Positions 45,175 to 54,217 of a DNA stretch of 64,000 bases are shown here, piece after piece; positions within the stretch are counted from its first letter, which is position 1, and each line of letters begins with the position of its first letter. This stretch comes from DAXETY01 sp051155755 (GTDB taxonomy: Bacteria > Desulfobacterota > Desulfobacteria > Desulfobacterales > SG8-13), in the NCBI GenBank assembly GCA_051155755.1, contig DAXETY010000057.1:1-64000 (forward strand). The letters are read 5' to 3'. Under the pieces are notes generated by a model, which was not told the origin of the DNA, ran no database searches, and saw only the letters and a program-made list of their open reading frames with translations. The translations under genes were made by a program, and so were the position numbers.

Positions 45175-46061
45175 ATTATTTGTATTACTCCGGTTGTTCT
45201 TTGGAAGGATCGGCCCGCGAATACGATCGTTCGACCCGGGCGTGTTTGACGGCACTGGGTGCGACGATCACCGAAATCGAGGACTGGACCTGCTGCGGCG
45301 CCAGCGCCGCCGAGGCCGTGGACCGCAACCTGGCCCTGGCGCTGCCGGCCCGCAACCTGGCGCTGGCCGAGAAGCAGGCCGGCAAGACCGACCTGCTGGT
45401 GCCCTGCAGCGCGTGTTACCTGAACCTGAAAAAGGTGGAAACTTTGGTTCGCAAGGACGCGGACTTGCTGGCGACCGTCAATTCCATCCTGGCCGCGGAC
45501 GACCTGCAGATGAGCGGTCGGACCCGCACGCGCCACCTGCTGGACGTGCTCAGCCGGGACTTCGGCCCCGGGGCGGTGGCTTCGCGCCGGCAACGTTCCC
45601 TGGCAGGCATTTCGGTGGCACCGTATTACGGGTGCCAGTGTCTGCGGCCTTATGCGGTATTCGACGATCCCGAGGCTCCTCAATCCATGGAACCGCTGCT
45701 GCGGGCAACCGGAGCGGCGGTGCATCGCTGGTCCATGGGCGGCAAATGCTGTGGGGCTTCCCACATGAACACCAAGATGGACGTGGGCCTGCAGCTGGTT
45801 GCGGCCATCCTGGAGGAAGCACGCGGTGCGGATGCGATCGTCACGGTTTGTCCCATGTGCCAGATGAACCTGGAAGCCTATCAACGCAAGATCTCCCGCA
45901 TGCAGAACGCCGACCTGACCGTCAGCGTCCTGTACCTGCCTCAACTGCTCGGATGGGCGCTGGGGCTGGATGAAAATGCACTGGGTCTGGAATTGAATCT
46001 GGCTTTGAAGAAAGATTTTCTCGAAACCCTGCGGCGGCGACAATCGGCTGCAGCCGCCTGA
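45171..46061 (+). CDS. hdrB: HdrB-like disulfide reductase subunit
   Basis: A 296-residue protein with two CCG domains, which hold the special non-cubane 4Fe-4S clusters that cleave a disulfide. The first shows YYSGCSLEG, TCCGASAAE and PCSACYLNLKK. The second shows YYGCQCLRP, KCCGASHMN and VCPMCQMNLE. In methanogens the substrate is CoM-S-S-CoB; in sulfate reducers the likely partner is DsrC or another thiol protein, which the window does not settle. GTG-free ATG start, overlapping hdrC. Confidence 0.94.
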   Translation: MNYLYYSGCSLEGSAREYDRSTRACLTALGATITEIEDWTCCGASAAEAVDRNLALALPARNLALAEKQAGKTDLLVPCSACYLNLKKVETLVRKDADLLATVNSILAADDLQMSGRTRTRHLLDVLSRDFGPGAVASRRQRSLAGISVAPYYGCQCLRPYAVFDDPEAPQSMEPLLRATGAAVHRWSMGGKCCGASHMNTKMDVGLQLVAAILEEARGADAIVTVCPMCQMNLEAYQRKISRMQNADLTVSVLYLPQLLGWALGLDENALGLELNLALKKDFLETLRRRQSAAAA

Positions 46062-46092
46062 CAAAGGCCAACGACACATCTGGGAAGGGCCT

Positions 46093-48414
46093 ATGCGACA
46101 ACCGCTGGCGTTTCTGCGCCACAGGCTGGTGACCAAACTGATCCTGACGGTGGGGTTGACGCTGTTGCTGGCGATCGGCTTCTGGGCCTACTACGACATC
46201 AAGTACCAGAAGCAAAAGCTCATGGACGAGGTGGTTCAGGGCGTTGACCGCCTGACCACCACCGTCCGCCTGGGCACGCATTACGCCATGATGCTCAACT
46301 CCCGGGACGACATCAACCAGATTATCAACAACATCGGCCGGCAGAAAGAGATCGAAAACATTCGCATTTACAACAAAGAAGGCGAAATCAAGTTTTCCAA
46401 TCAACCTGCGGAAGTCGAACAGAAGACCAACATCAAGGCCGAAGCCTGCTACATCTGCCATCGCACCGAACCGCCCCTGACCACCCTGGATCTCGACGAA
46501 CGCATCCGCATCTTTTCCGGGCCGGACCACCGAATGCTGGGGATCATCAGCCCCATCCGCAATGATCCGGGATGTTCGTCGGAATGCCACGTGCATCCGG
46601 AGGGCAAGCAAATCCTCGGTCTTCTGGACCTGGTGGTGTCCTTGAAGGAAACCGACAACGAGATCCTGCATGCCGAAAAGCGCATCACCGGCCTGGCGGT
46701 GATCCTGTTCGTGCTGACCTCCACGATTCTTTTCGTCATCGTATTCAAGTTCGTCAACCAGCCGGTAAAGCAACTGATCGAAGGCACGCGCCGAATTGCC
46801 AGCGGGCATACGCATGACAACGTCGTTATCCGCCAGGACGACGAGATGGGCCAGCTGGCCGATGCCATCAATCGAATGGGCAGGGAGATCGGCGAAAAGC
46901 AGGCCGAGCTCAACCGGCAGAGGGACGAGTACCAGATGCTGTTCGAGCGGGCGCCTTGCATGATCACGGTTCAAGACCGCGAATACCGCCTGCTGCGCTA
47001 CAACCAGGAGTTCGCCCAGCGCTTCGACACCACCATCGGGGACCACTGCTACCAGGCTTACAAGGGACGCAACGAAAAATGCGGCAACTGTCCGGTGGAG
47101 CGCACCTTTATCGACGGCAAACCGCATTACGGCGAGGAGTCGGGCCTCAACAAGGACGGCAGCTCGGCTCACTGGATTTTTCGCACCTCGCCGATGTTCG
47201 ACGACAACGGCAACATCGTTGCCGCCATGGAGATGAGCCTGGACATCACCCGGCGCAAGCGCCTGGAAAAGGACCTGGAAAAATCGGAGCGCAAGTATCA
47301 CGAAATCTTCAACAACATCCCCAATCCGGTTTTCGTCCTGGATTTTGCGACCCTGGAGATTCTGGACTGCAACGAAAGTGTCACCGCCGACTACGGCTAC
47401 GACAAAGAAGAGATCATCGGCACATCCTTCCTGCAGTTGTTTGCCGAAAAGAATCAGGCCGCCTACGAAAATCGGCTGCGTCAGCACACCGTGCTCAATC
47501 AGATCAAGCATCGCGGCAAAGACGACCGCACCCTGTTTGTCAACATTCGCATTTCGCCTTCGGAATATCCGGGCAAGAAAGTGCTGCTGGTGACCACCAG
47601 TGACATCACCAAACGACTGGAGGCCGAGCAGCAGCTGATCCAGGCCAGCAAGATGGCCACCCTGGGCGAAATGGCCACCGGCATTGCCCACGAGTTGAAT
47701 CAGCCGCTTTCGGTTATCAAGACCACCAGCAGCTATTTCATCCGAAAAATCGACCGCAACGAAACCATCGATGCAGAGCGGCTCAACCAGATGCTGCGCA
47801 AGGTGGACCGCAACGTGGATCGGGCCACCAACATCATCAATCACATGCGGCAGTTCGCCCGCAAGTCCGATATTTCATTGGAAAAAATATCTGTCAACGA
47901 CGTGTTGAAAAGCGCCTTCGAGATTTTCAGCCAGCAACTGAAAGTGCGCGGCATCGAGGTGGTCTGGGAACTGGCCTCGGACCTGCCCAAGATCGAGGCC
48001 GATCCCGCCCGGCTCGAGCAGGTATTTATCAACCTCCTGCTCAACGCCCGGGATGCCATCGAAGAAAAGCGCGCTGCAGGGGCCGACCCCGAGGTGGTGG
48101 AAACCATCACGTTGAAATCCTGGACCGACGGCCGCAACGTGGTGGCCGAAGTCCGCGATACCGGTACCGGCATTCCCCGGGATATCGAAGAAAAGATGTT
48201 CGAGCCTTTTTTCACCACCAAGGAGGTCGGCAAGGGCACCGGACTGGGGCTGTCCATCAGTTACGGGATTGTCAAAGATTGCCGGGGCGAAATCCGGGCC
48301 GTGTCACGGGGCGAGAATCGGGGCTCGGTATTTTTCGTGACCTTTCCGATTGCCGTGCGGAAAGCCGGTAAACACAAACAAAGCGCTGAAGAACGACCGG
48401 TGGAATCGGTCTGA
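46093..48414 (+). CDS. Membrane histidine kinase with c-haem-type motifs in its sensor domain
   Basis: A 773-residue kinase. Transmembrane helices at about 13-33 and 199-220 enclose an outer domain that has CYICH (119-123, CxxCH) and CSSECH (161-166, CxxxCH), both possible covalent haem sites. HAMP, then PAS1 (about 275-390) with C319, C330 and C333, then PAS2 (about 400-510). HisKA motif GIAHELNQPL has His533; HATPase_c boxes end the protein. It follows hdrB by 31 nt, so an exported redox state may be reported to the Hdr genes. The receiver partner could be the embedded REC of the HdrA fusion or the next gene. Confidence 0.88.
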   Translation: MRQPLAFLRHRLVTKLILTVGLTLLLAIGFWAYYDIKYQKQKLMDEVVQGVDRLTTTVRLGTHYAMMLNSRDDINQIINNIGRQKEIENIRIYNKEGEIKFSNQPAEVEQKTNIKAEACYICHRTEPPLTTLDLDERIRIFSGPDHRMLGIISPIRNDPGCSSECHVHPEGKQILGLLDLVVSLKETDNEILHAEKRITGLAVILFVLTSTILFVIVFKFVNQPVKQLIEGTRRIASGHTHDNVVIRQDDEMGQLADAINRMGREIGEKQAELNRQRDEYQMLFERAPCMITVQDREYRLLRYNQEFAQRFDTTIGDHCYQAYKGRNEKCGNCPVERTFIDGKPHYGEESGLNKDGSSAHWIFRTSPMFDDNGNIVAAMEMSLDITRRKRLEKDLEKSERKYHEIFNNIPNPVFVLDFATLEILDCNESVTADYGYDKEEIIGTSFLQLFAEKNQAAYENRLRQHTVLNQIKHRGKDDRTLFVNIRISPSEYPGKKVLLVTTSDITKRLEAEQQLIQASKMATLGEMATGIAHELNQPLSVIKTTSSYFIRKIDRNETIDAERLNQMLRKVDRNVDRATNIINHMRQFARKSDISLEKISVNDVLKSAFEIFSQQLKVRGIEVVWELASDLPKIEADPARLEQVFINLLLNARDAIEEKRAAGADPEVVETITLKSWTDGRNVVAEVRDTGTGIPRDIEEKMFEPFFTTKEVGKGTGLGLSISYGIVKDCRGEIRAVSRGENRGSVFFVTFPIAVRKAGKHKQSAEERPVESV

Positions 48415-48447
48415 TCCGGTACGCCGTCGGCGGAGGAGACGGGCGTG

Positions 48448-49638
48448 ATGGAACTCGAAAAGCGTCAAACCCAGGATTGGACGGTTTTGCTGGTGGATGA
48501 CGAAGAAGACATCCGCGATGTCATCGGCATGTCCATGGAAGACATGGGCTACCGGGTGCTGCTGGCTGAAAACGGACGCCAGGCCCTGGAGACGTATCGC
48601 GAGCAGCGTCCGCCGATTGTAATGACCGACATCAAAATGCCGATTATGGACGGCATCGAGTTGCTGCAACGGATCAAGCGTGAGAATCCGGATGCCGAGG
48701 TGGTGATGATCACCGGGCACGGGGATATGGATCTGGCCGTGCGCAGCCTGAAACACGAAGCCACGGATTTTATCACCAAACCGATCAACGTGGATGCGCT
48801 GGAAATCGCACTCAGACGGGTCCGGGACCGGATTGTTATGCGCCGCCAGCTCAAAGAGTACACCGAAAGCCTGGAAGCCCTGGTGCGGGAGAAGATCGAG
48901 CTTCAGGATCACCTGTCATCGCTGGGCTTGATGATCGGTTCGATTTCCCACGGCATCAAGGGCCTGCTGACCGGGTTGGACGGCGGCATGTATCTGGTGG
49001 AGTCCGGTTTTACCAAGGACAACCAGGAGCAGATCCGGGAGGGCTGGGAGACGGTCAAGCTGATGGTGGAACGCATTCGCAAAATGGTACTCAATATCCT
49101 GTTTTATGCCAAAGAGCGGGACCTGAACTGGGAGCGTGTCAATGTGCTGCGTTTCATCGAAGAGTTAACCTCGGTGGTACGCCCCAAAATCGAGTCGGCC
49201 GGCATCGAATTTACCTGCAGCGTCGATGAAACGTTGGGAGAGATCGAGATCGATCCGGGTTTCGTGCACAGCGCGCTGGTGAACATTCTCGAAAATGCCA
49301 TCGACGCATGCGCGCGGGACAAGTCCAAGGTCGAACATCGAATAGATTTGGAAGTGCGACAGCAATCCGATCATATCTTTTTCGAGGTCTGCGACGACGG
49401 CATCGGCATGGACGCGGAAACCGTTTCCAAACTGTTTACGCCGTTTTTTTCCTCCAAGGGAAGAGGCGGCACCGGCCTGGGGCTTTTCATTTCCAACAAG
49501 ATCATTCAGCAGCACGACGGGGAAATCCGGGTTACATCAACACCGGGCCACGGCAGTCGGTTTACCATCGATATTCCCCAAAATCCTCCCGAAGGATCTT
49601 CCACGCCATCCAATTCGAAGGCGGCGACTCCGGCATGA
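48448..49638 (+). CDS. REC-kinase (receiver followed by histidine kinase)
   Basis: A 396-residue soluble protein with receiver first (acidic Asp17/Asp18, acceptor Asp61, Lys109) and kinase second. The presumed HisKA helix reads GSISHGIKGLLTG with His166. HATPase_c boxes N (NILENAIDAC), G1 (DDGIGMD) and G2 (GTGLGLF) are intact. It has no PAS domain, unlike the paralogue at 31828-33387. It may accept phosphate from the membrane kinase upstream and pass it on. ATG 48448 lies after GGAGGAG; a GTG three nt earlier is an alternative start. Confidence 0.85.
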   Translation: MELEKRQTQDWTVLLVDDEEDIRDVIGMSMEDMGYRVLLAENGRQALETYREQRPPIVMTDIKMPIMDGIELLQRIKRENPDAEVVMITGHGDMDLAVRSLKHEATDFITKPINVDALEIALRRVRDRIVMRRQLKEYTESLEALVREKIELQDHLSSLGLMIGSISHGIKGLLTGLDGGMYLVESGFTKDNQEQIREGWETVKLMVERIRKMVLNILFYAKERDLNWERVNVLRFIEELTSVVRPKIESAGIEFTCSVDETLGEIEIDPGFVHSALVNILENAIDACARDKSKVEHRIDLEVRQQSDHIFFEVCDDGIGMDAETVSKLFTPFFSSKGRGGTGLGLFISNKIIQQHDGEIRVTSTPGHGSRFTIDIPQNPPEGSSTPSNSKAATPA

Positions 49639-49805
49639 GTTTTCCAACCGGCCTGCAACCGTGAAAAAGGGTTGTCTTCCATGGGTTTCCGTGATAAAAC
49701 GCGTTGCGTTTCCCGGCTCCGGTCCACCATTCGGCCCGCTGCGCGTCTGAGGCGGCCGGGTTTCGAACTGTCGGCAGTCAACCGAATGTGAAGGAGGATT
49801 TGCAG

Positions 49806-50300
49806 ATGCAGCAGGGTGAGCGGTTTTTTACCATCGTTACGGTGCTGGCGATCGCGTTGATCGTGCAACTGGCCCTGGGGTACATGGCCCAGCGGGAAAA
49901 TCCGGCCGAAATCGCGGTTGAATTTACCAGAGCCTATTTCGACCTGGATCCGGCCATGGCGGAGTATCTCTGCAGTGACTTTACATCGGACGAAGCAACC
50001 GACCCGGTGCAGGCCCACATCCATCAGGTGGCCGACCAAGCCCGCGAAGTCGGATTTGACCTGAACTATATGCGCCATCGCCTGTTTTCCGTGCACACCG
50101 AGATATTGAGCCTATCCGAAGACGAGGCCCTCGTTCGAATCACCGCCCAGCGAAAACGAAATATCAACCCGGTCTACACACTCATCGCCCGTTTGTTTTT
50201 CCTCGGAGATACCGAGCACGTCGATGAAACCCTGAAGCTGATCCAGGAAGACGGTCACTGGAAAGTCTGCGGGGAACCGTTTTCTCTTTCCGCCGCCTGA
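49806..50300 (+). CDS. Small membrane-anchored protein of unknown function
   Basis: A 164-residue protein with one N-terminal transmembrane helix (about 8-26) and an outer domain. The fold pattern (AVEFTRAYFDLDP, then a late GHWKVCGEPF) recalls lumazine-binding or DUF4878-type domains of the NTF2 kind. I recognise no motif that fixes a function. ATG 49806 follows GGAGG. It follows the hdr region, but a link is not shown. Confidence 0.6.
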   Translation: MQQGERFFTIVTVLAIALIVQLALGYMAQRENPAEIAVEFTRAYFDLDPAMAEYLCSDFTSDEATDPVQAHIHQVADQAREVGFDLNYMRHRLFSVHTEILSLSEDEALVRITAQRKRNINPVYTLIARLFFLGDTEHVDETLKLIQEDGHWKVCGEPFSLSAA

Positions 50301-50513
50301 GGTCCGGTCGGCAGCGCATCGGACGAGCCGGCGTTGCGCTGCGCACACCGCCGAGCGCACCACCGTTTACGACGGTTTCGCCGGAGGGTCTTTTCAACTG
50401 GAAAATGATACCATTTGCCGCTATAATGGCAGTTGAAATGGGAACGCTCGACGGCGATGCCTCGCTCCAGGCGGGCACACCGTCGAGCGATGGTTGAGAA
50501 AAAGAGGAAAAGA

Positions 50514-51350
50514 ATGCGGATGGAGCGGATATGCCGCTGGCTGACGGCAGCGGTGGTTTTGTGGTTTCTGGCGCCGGCAGCGCCGGCTGCTTCCGAACCG
50601 GAGACCATCCCATTTGTTCCGGGCGAAACCCTGACCTTCGAGCTGCGCTGGGGCTTTATCCCGGCCGGCACTGCCGTACTGCGGGTCATGCCGATCGAAA
50701 CGCTCGACGGCGAACCGGTCTACCACTTTGTGATGGAAGCCCGCACCAATTCCCTTGTCGATGCATTTTACAAATACCGCAGCCGGATCGACGCCTATGC
50801 CAGCCTGGACATGAGCCGTTCGATCCGTTATCAAAAAGTCTCTACGGTTTACAGCACCCGCAAAGCGATTACCGTCACTTTCGATTGGAGTCGGATGAAA
50901 GCCCGTTATCTGCGGGAGACAACCGAGCCCGGTCAGGAACCGGAAATCGACCGCGATCGCCGCACCGACCTGCTGCCCGGCACCTTCGACCCATTGTCGG
51001 CCTTTTATTTCACCCGCATGCACACCTTCCGCGAAAACGGTTCGTTCGAGCGTCCGGTAACCGACGGCAAAAAGTGCGTCATTGCGAAGGCCAACGTCAT
51101 TAAAAAAGAACGACTGACCGTTGACGGCAAATCTTTTCCCACATTTCTCATCGAGCCGGAACTGAAACATATCGAGGGCGTTTTCGAAAAAAGCGACGAT
51201 GCCCGGGTGCAAATCTGGGTTTCAGCGGACGCCCATCAAATTCCCGTGCGGCTGGAAAGCGAAGTGATCATCGGCAGTTTTACCGGTGAACTGAAACAGG
51301 CTCATGGGCTGCGCCGCGATTCTCCCGCCACCGCTTTTCTCGCAGAGTGA
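50514..51350 (+). CDS. DUF3108 exported protein
   Basis: A 278-residue secreted or periplasmic protein. The signal peptide has a hydrophobic core (about 11-23) ending in APAAPAAS. The mature part starts with PGETLTFELRWGFIPAGTA, the typical opening of DUF3108, and continues with all-beta repeats (RIDAYASLDMS). The family is probably a cell-envelope or sugar-binding beta barrel of unknown role. ATG 50514 is chosen because AGAGG precedes it and the signal peptide starts there. Confidence 0.75.
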   Translation: MRMERICRWLTAAVVLWFLAPAAPAASEPETIPFVPGETLTFELRWGFIPAGTAVLRVMPIETLDGEPVYHFVMEARTNSLVDAFYKYRSRIDAYASLDMSRSIRYQKVSTVYSTRKAITVTFDWSRMKARYLRETTEPGQEPEIDRDRRTDLLPGTFDPLSAFYFTRMHTFRENGSFERPVTDGKKCVIAKANVIKKERLTVDGKSFPTFLIEPELKHIEGVFEKSDDARVQIWVSADAHQIPVRLESEVIIGSFTGELKQAHGLRRDSPATAFLAE

Positions 51351-51451
51351 CCCGGCGCCGGCGGGACCGCTTCTTCCTGCCCCGGACCGCAGGCGCAATC
51401 AGCGATCTTCACGCCATTCCGACACATATTCACCCGAAAGGATTCGATGCC

Positions 51452-51928
51452 ATGACCCGCAAAGCGATCCAGGATTCCTATGCGCCCATGTTCAGCCATT
51501 GCTATGGTTGCGGACGACTCAACCCCGACGGGCTTCAAATCAAAAGCTACTGGGACGGTAAAGAAGCCGTATGTCGTTTCGATCCCAGGCCTTATCACAC
51601 GGCCATCCCGGGCTATGTTTACGGCGGGTTGATCGCCTCGTTGATCGACTGCCACGCCACCGGCACTGCAGCGGCCGCCGCCTATCAGGCGGAGAGCCGA
51701 CCCATGGACTCCGATCCGCCCCTGCGATTTCTTACCGCTTCTCTGCATGTGGATTACCTCAAACCGACGCCCATCGACGTCACCCTGGAGGTGCGCGCCC
51801 GGGTTGCCGAGCACCGGGGCCGCAAGGTGACCGTGGAGGCGGAACTGTACGCCGGTGAACAGGTCTGTGCCCGGGGGCGGGTGGTGACGGTGCAGGTGCC
51901 GGAACACCTGCTGCCCCAGGCAAGTTGA
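51452..51928 (+). CDS. PaaI-type hotdog thioesterase
   Basis: A 158-residue single hotdog-domain protein that likely hydrolyses acyl-CoA thioesters. The YGGLIASLIDCHATG helix holds the catalytic Asp, and the strand region ASLHVDYLKPTPID follows as in PaaI/YiiD-type enzymes. An early CYGCGRLNPDGL pair of cysteines is common in one group of these proteins. ATG 51452 lies in a frame with weak AAAGGA upstream. Confidence 0.8.
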   Translation: MTRKAIQDSYAPMFSHCYGCGRLNPDGLQIKSYWDGKEAVCRFDPRPYHTAIPGYVYGGLIASLIDCHATGTAAAAAYQAESRPMDSDPPLRFLTASLHVDYLKPTPIDVTLEVRARVAEHRGRKVTVEAELYAGEQVCARGRVVTVQVPEHLLPQAS

Positions 51929-51982
51929 ATTTCTTCGAACCCCTTCATGGGTAAGAATTGAGTGACAGGTGGGGGAACAATG

Positions 51983-51991
51983 TGGTATAAG
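51983..51991 (+). promoter_or_regulatory. Predicted extended -10 promoter
   Basis: TGGTATAAG reads as an extended -10 (TGn plus TATAAG), 55 nt before the start of the sensor kinase gene at 52046. The nearest -35-like TTGAGT is too far (22 nt), so the extended -10 would have to carry it. Confidence 0.4.
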
Positions 51992-52045
51992 TAGCCATCG
52001 GCAAGGGTTGTTTGTAATGTAAAAGACTGCGGCCTTATTTAAACC

Positions 52046-54196
52046 ATGTCCCTGCGCGCTCTGATTCTATCCCTGTTGATCCCTGTTCTGCTGACCCTTG
52101 CCTGGGTGGGAAGTGCATCGGCCGACCCGCCTTTACGCGTCGGCGTCTATCAAAATTATCCGCTGTCATTCGTGGATGCCCAGGGAAACGTCCGCGGTTT
52201 CTTCATCGATTTGCTCGAACACATCGCTCGCAAGGAAGACTGGCAGATCGAATATGTGCCGGCATCCTGGTCGGAATGCCTGGAAAATCTGCATGCCGGC
52301 AAGATCGATCTGCTGGGAGTCATCGCCTTCTCCGACGAACGCAACCAAAGGTTCGACTACACCTACGAAAGCGTATTCACCGAGTGGGGGCAGATCTATG
52401 TAAACCCCGACGCCGATATCGAGTCGATCCTGGATTTCAAAGACAAAAAGATCGCCGTACTTCAGGCGGACATGCACTATCAAAATCTCAGAGATCTGGT
52501 CGAAAGATTTGGGTTCCGGTGCCGCTTCATCGAAGCCTTCGAGTACGAGGACGTCATGATGCTGGTCGAACGCGGCATTTGCAGCGCGGGTCTGGTCAGC
52601 CATTTTTACGGTTTGCAGTATGAAGGCCGTTTCCGAGTCAGCCGCAGTCCCATCATTCTAAGCCCCCAAAAGTTGTACTGGGCGACATCCAACAACCACA
52701 ACCCCGTGATGCTTTACAGGCTGGACCTGCAGATACGGCAGCTCAAGGGCGATGAAAATTCAATTTACTACACGTCCTTGAATCAATGGTTCGGCATGCA
52801 GACCCGCTCGGGGCTGACCAAATGGATCCTGTGGGGGAGTGTCATCGCCGGTTCTCTGATGCTGTTTTTTTTCGGCACCAGCATGGTGCTGCGTTCCAAG
52901 GTCAAGTCGCGAACCCGGGAACTTTCAGCCAACAATCAGGCCCTGCAGGAAGAAATCGAACAGCGCCGGAAAGCCGAACACCAGCGGTCTCTGCTGGAAA
53001 ATCGGCTGCAGCGCGCGCAGAAAATGGAAGCCATCGGCACGTTGGCCGGAGGGGTTGCCCACGATTTAAACAACATTCTCTCCGGATTGGTGAGTTATCC
53101 GGAGATCCTGTTGCTCGACTTGCCGACAGACAGCCCGCTGCGCAAACCCATTTTAACCATGAAGGACTCCGGAGAGCGGGCGGCGGCCATCGTGCAGGAC
53201 CTGTTGACCCTGGCACGTCGCGGTGTGGCCGTCACCGAAGTGTTGAATCTCAATGACATTGTACGCAGATATCTCGAAAGCCCCGAATTTGCGCGACTGC
53301 AGGCCGAACACCCCAATGTAACCTGCCGCACCGTGCTTTCCAGTGAACTGTTCGATATCGTCGGCTCTCCGGTTCACCTGTCCAAAACCGTGATGAACCT
53401 TGTCGTCAACGGGATCGAAGCGATCACCGGAAACGGAGAACTGGTCGTGACCACCGAAAACCGGTATCTGGACCGGTCGCTGTCGGGATACGACACGGTA
53501 CCCGAAGGCGAATATGTCGTTTTGACCGTTTCCGATACCGGCGTCGGCATCAATCCGGCGGATCTGGATCGGATTTTTGAACCTTTTTATACCCGCAAGA
53601 AGATGGGGCGCAGTGGGAGCGGCCTTGGGATGGCCGTGGTCTGGGGCACGGTAAAAGATCACCACGGACACATTGATATTCGCACTCGCAAGCAGCAGGG
53701 CACCCGTTTTCACCTGTACTTTCCAATGACACGCCGCGGACGCGATTTCCCGGGTGCGTCGGCCTGCATTCAGGATTGGATGGGGCACGGCGAAACGATT
53801 CTGATCGTCGATGATATCGGCCAACAACGCGAAATTGCAACAGAAATGCTGCGACGACTTGGCTACCGAACCATAACGGTGGAGAGCGGAGAGGCGGCTG
53901 TGGGCTATCTGGAGAAGCACCGCGTCGATCTGCTGTTGCTGGACATGATTATGGAACCGGGCCTGGACGGGCTGGATACCTATCGTCGGATTGCGGCGAA
54001 GCATCCCCGCCAGAAGGCCGTTATTGTCAGTGGATTTTCCGAAAACCGTCGCGTTCGGGCAGCACAGCGCATGGGAGCCGGTCCATACGTCAAGAAACCC
54101 TATACCCTGGAAACCCTTGGCAGGGCGGTGAAACAAAGTCTGATGCAGGATGATTTGAATCAAGATCATGCCGGTTGCGTGGCCGACTGCGGGTAA
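52046..54196 (+). CDS. Hybrid histidine kinase with solute-binding sensor domain
   Basis: A 716-residue membrane protein. A signal anchor (1-24) leads to an SBP_bac_3-like ligand domain (about 28-245, with YPLSFVDAQGNVRGF and DKKIAVLQAD). A transmembrane helix (about 258-282) and a coiled coil follow. The kinase core has GGVAHDLNN with His339 and the N/G boxes. The C-terminal receiver has the aspartate Asp633 in LLLLDMIM. So a periplasmic amino acid-like ligand could trigger an internal phosphorelay. No output protein is adjacent. Confidence 0.88.
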   Translation: MSLRALILSLLIPVLLTLAWVGSASADPPLRVGVYQNYPLSFVDAQGNVRGFFIDLLEHIARKEDWQIEYVPASWSECLENLHAGKIDLLGVIAFSDERNQRFDYTYESVFTEWGQIYVNPDADIESILDFKDKKIAVLQADMHYQNLRDLVERFGFRCRFIEAFEYEDVMMLVERGICSAGLVSHFYGLQYEGRFRVSRSPIILSPQKLYWATSNNHNPVMLYRLDLQIRQLKGDENSIYYTSLNQWFGMQTRSGLTKWILWGSVIAGSLMLFFFGTSMVLRSKVKSRTRELSANNQALQEEIEQRRKAEHQRSLLENRLQRAQKMEAIGTLAGGVAHDLNNILSGLVSYPEILLLDLPTDSPLRKPILTMKDSGERAAAIVQDLLTLARRGVAVTEVLNLNDIVRRYLESPEFARLQAEHPNVTCRTVLSSELFDIVGSPVHLSKTVMNLVVNGIEAITGNGELVVTTENRYLDRSLSGYDTVPEGEYVVLTVSDTGVGINPADLDRIFEPFYTRKKMGRSGSGLGMAVVWGTVKDHHGHIDIRTRKQQGTRFHLYFPMTRRGRDFPGASACIQDWMGHGETILIVDDIGQQREIATEMLRRLGYRTITVESGEAAVGYLEKHRVDLLLLDMIMEPGLDGLDTYRRIAAKHPRQKAVIVSGFSENRRVRAAQRMGAGPYVKKPYTLETLGRAVKQSLMQDDLNQDHAGCVADCG

Positions 54197-54217
54197 ATTC
54201 CTGCAAGTCAGCCGCAC

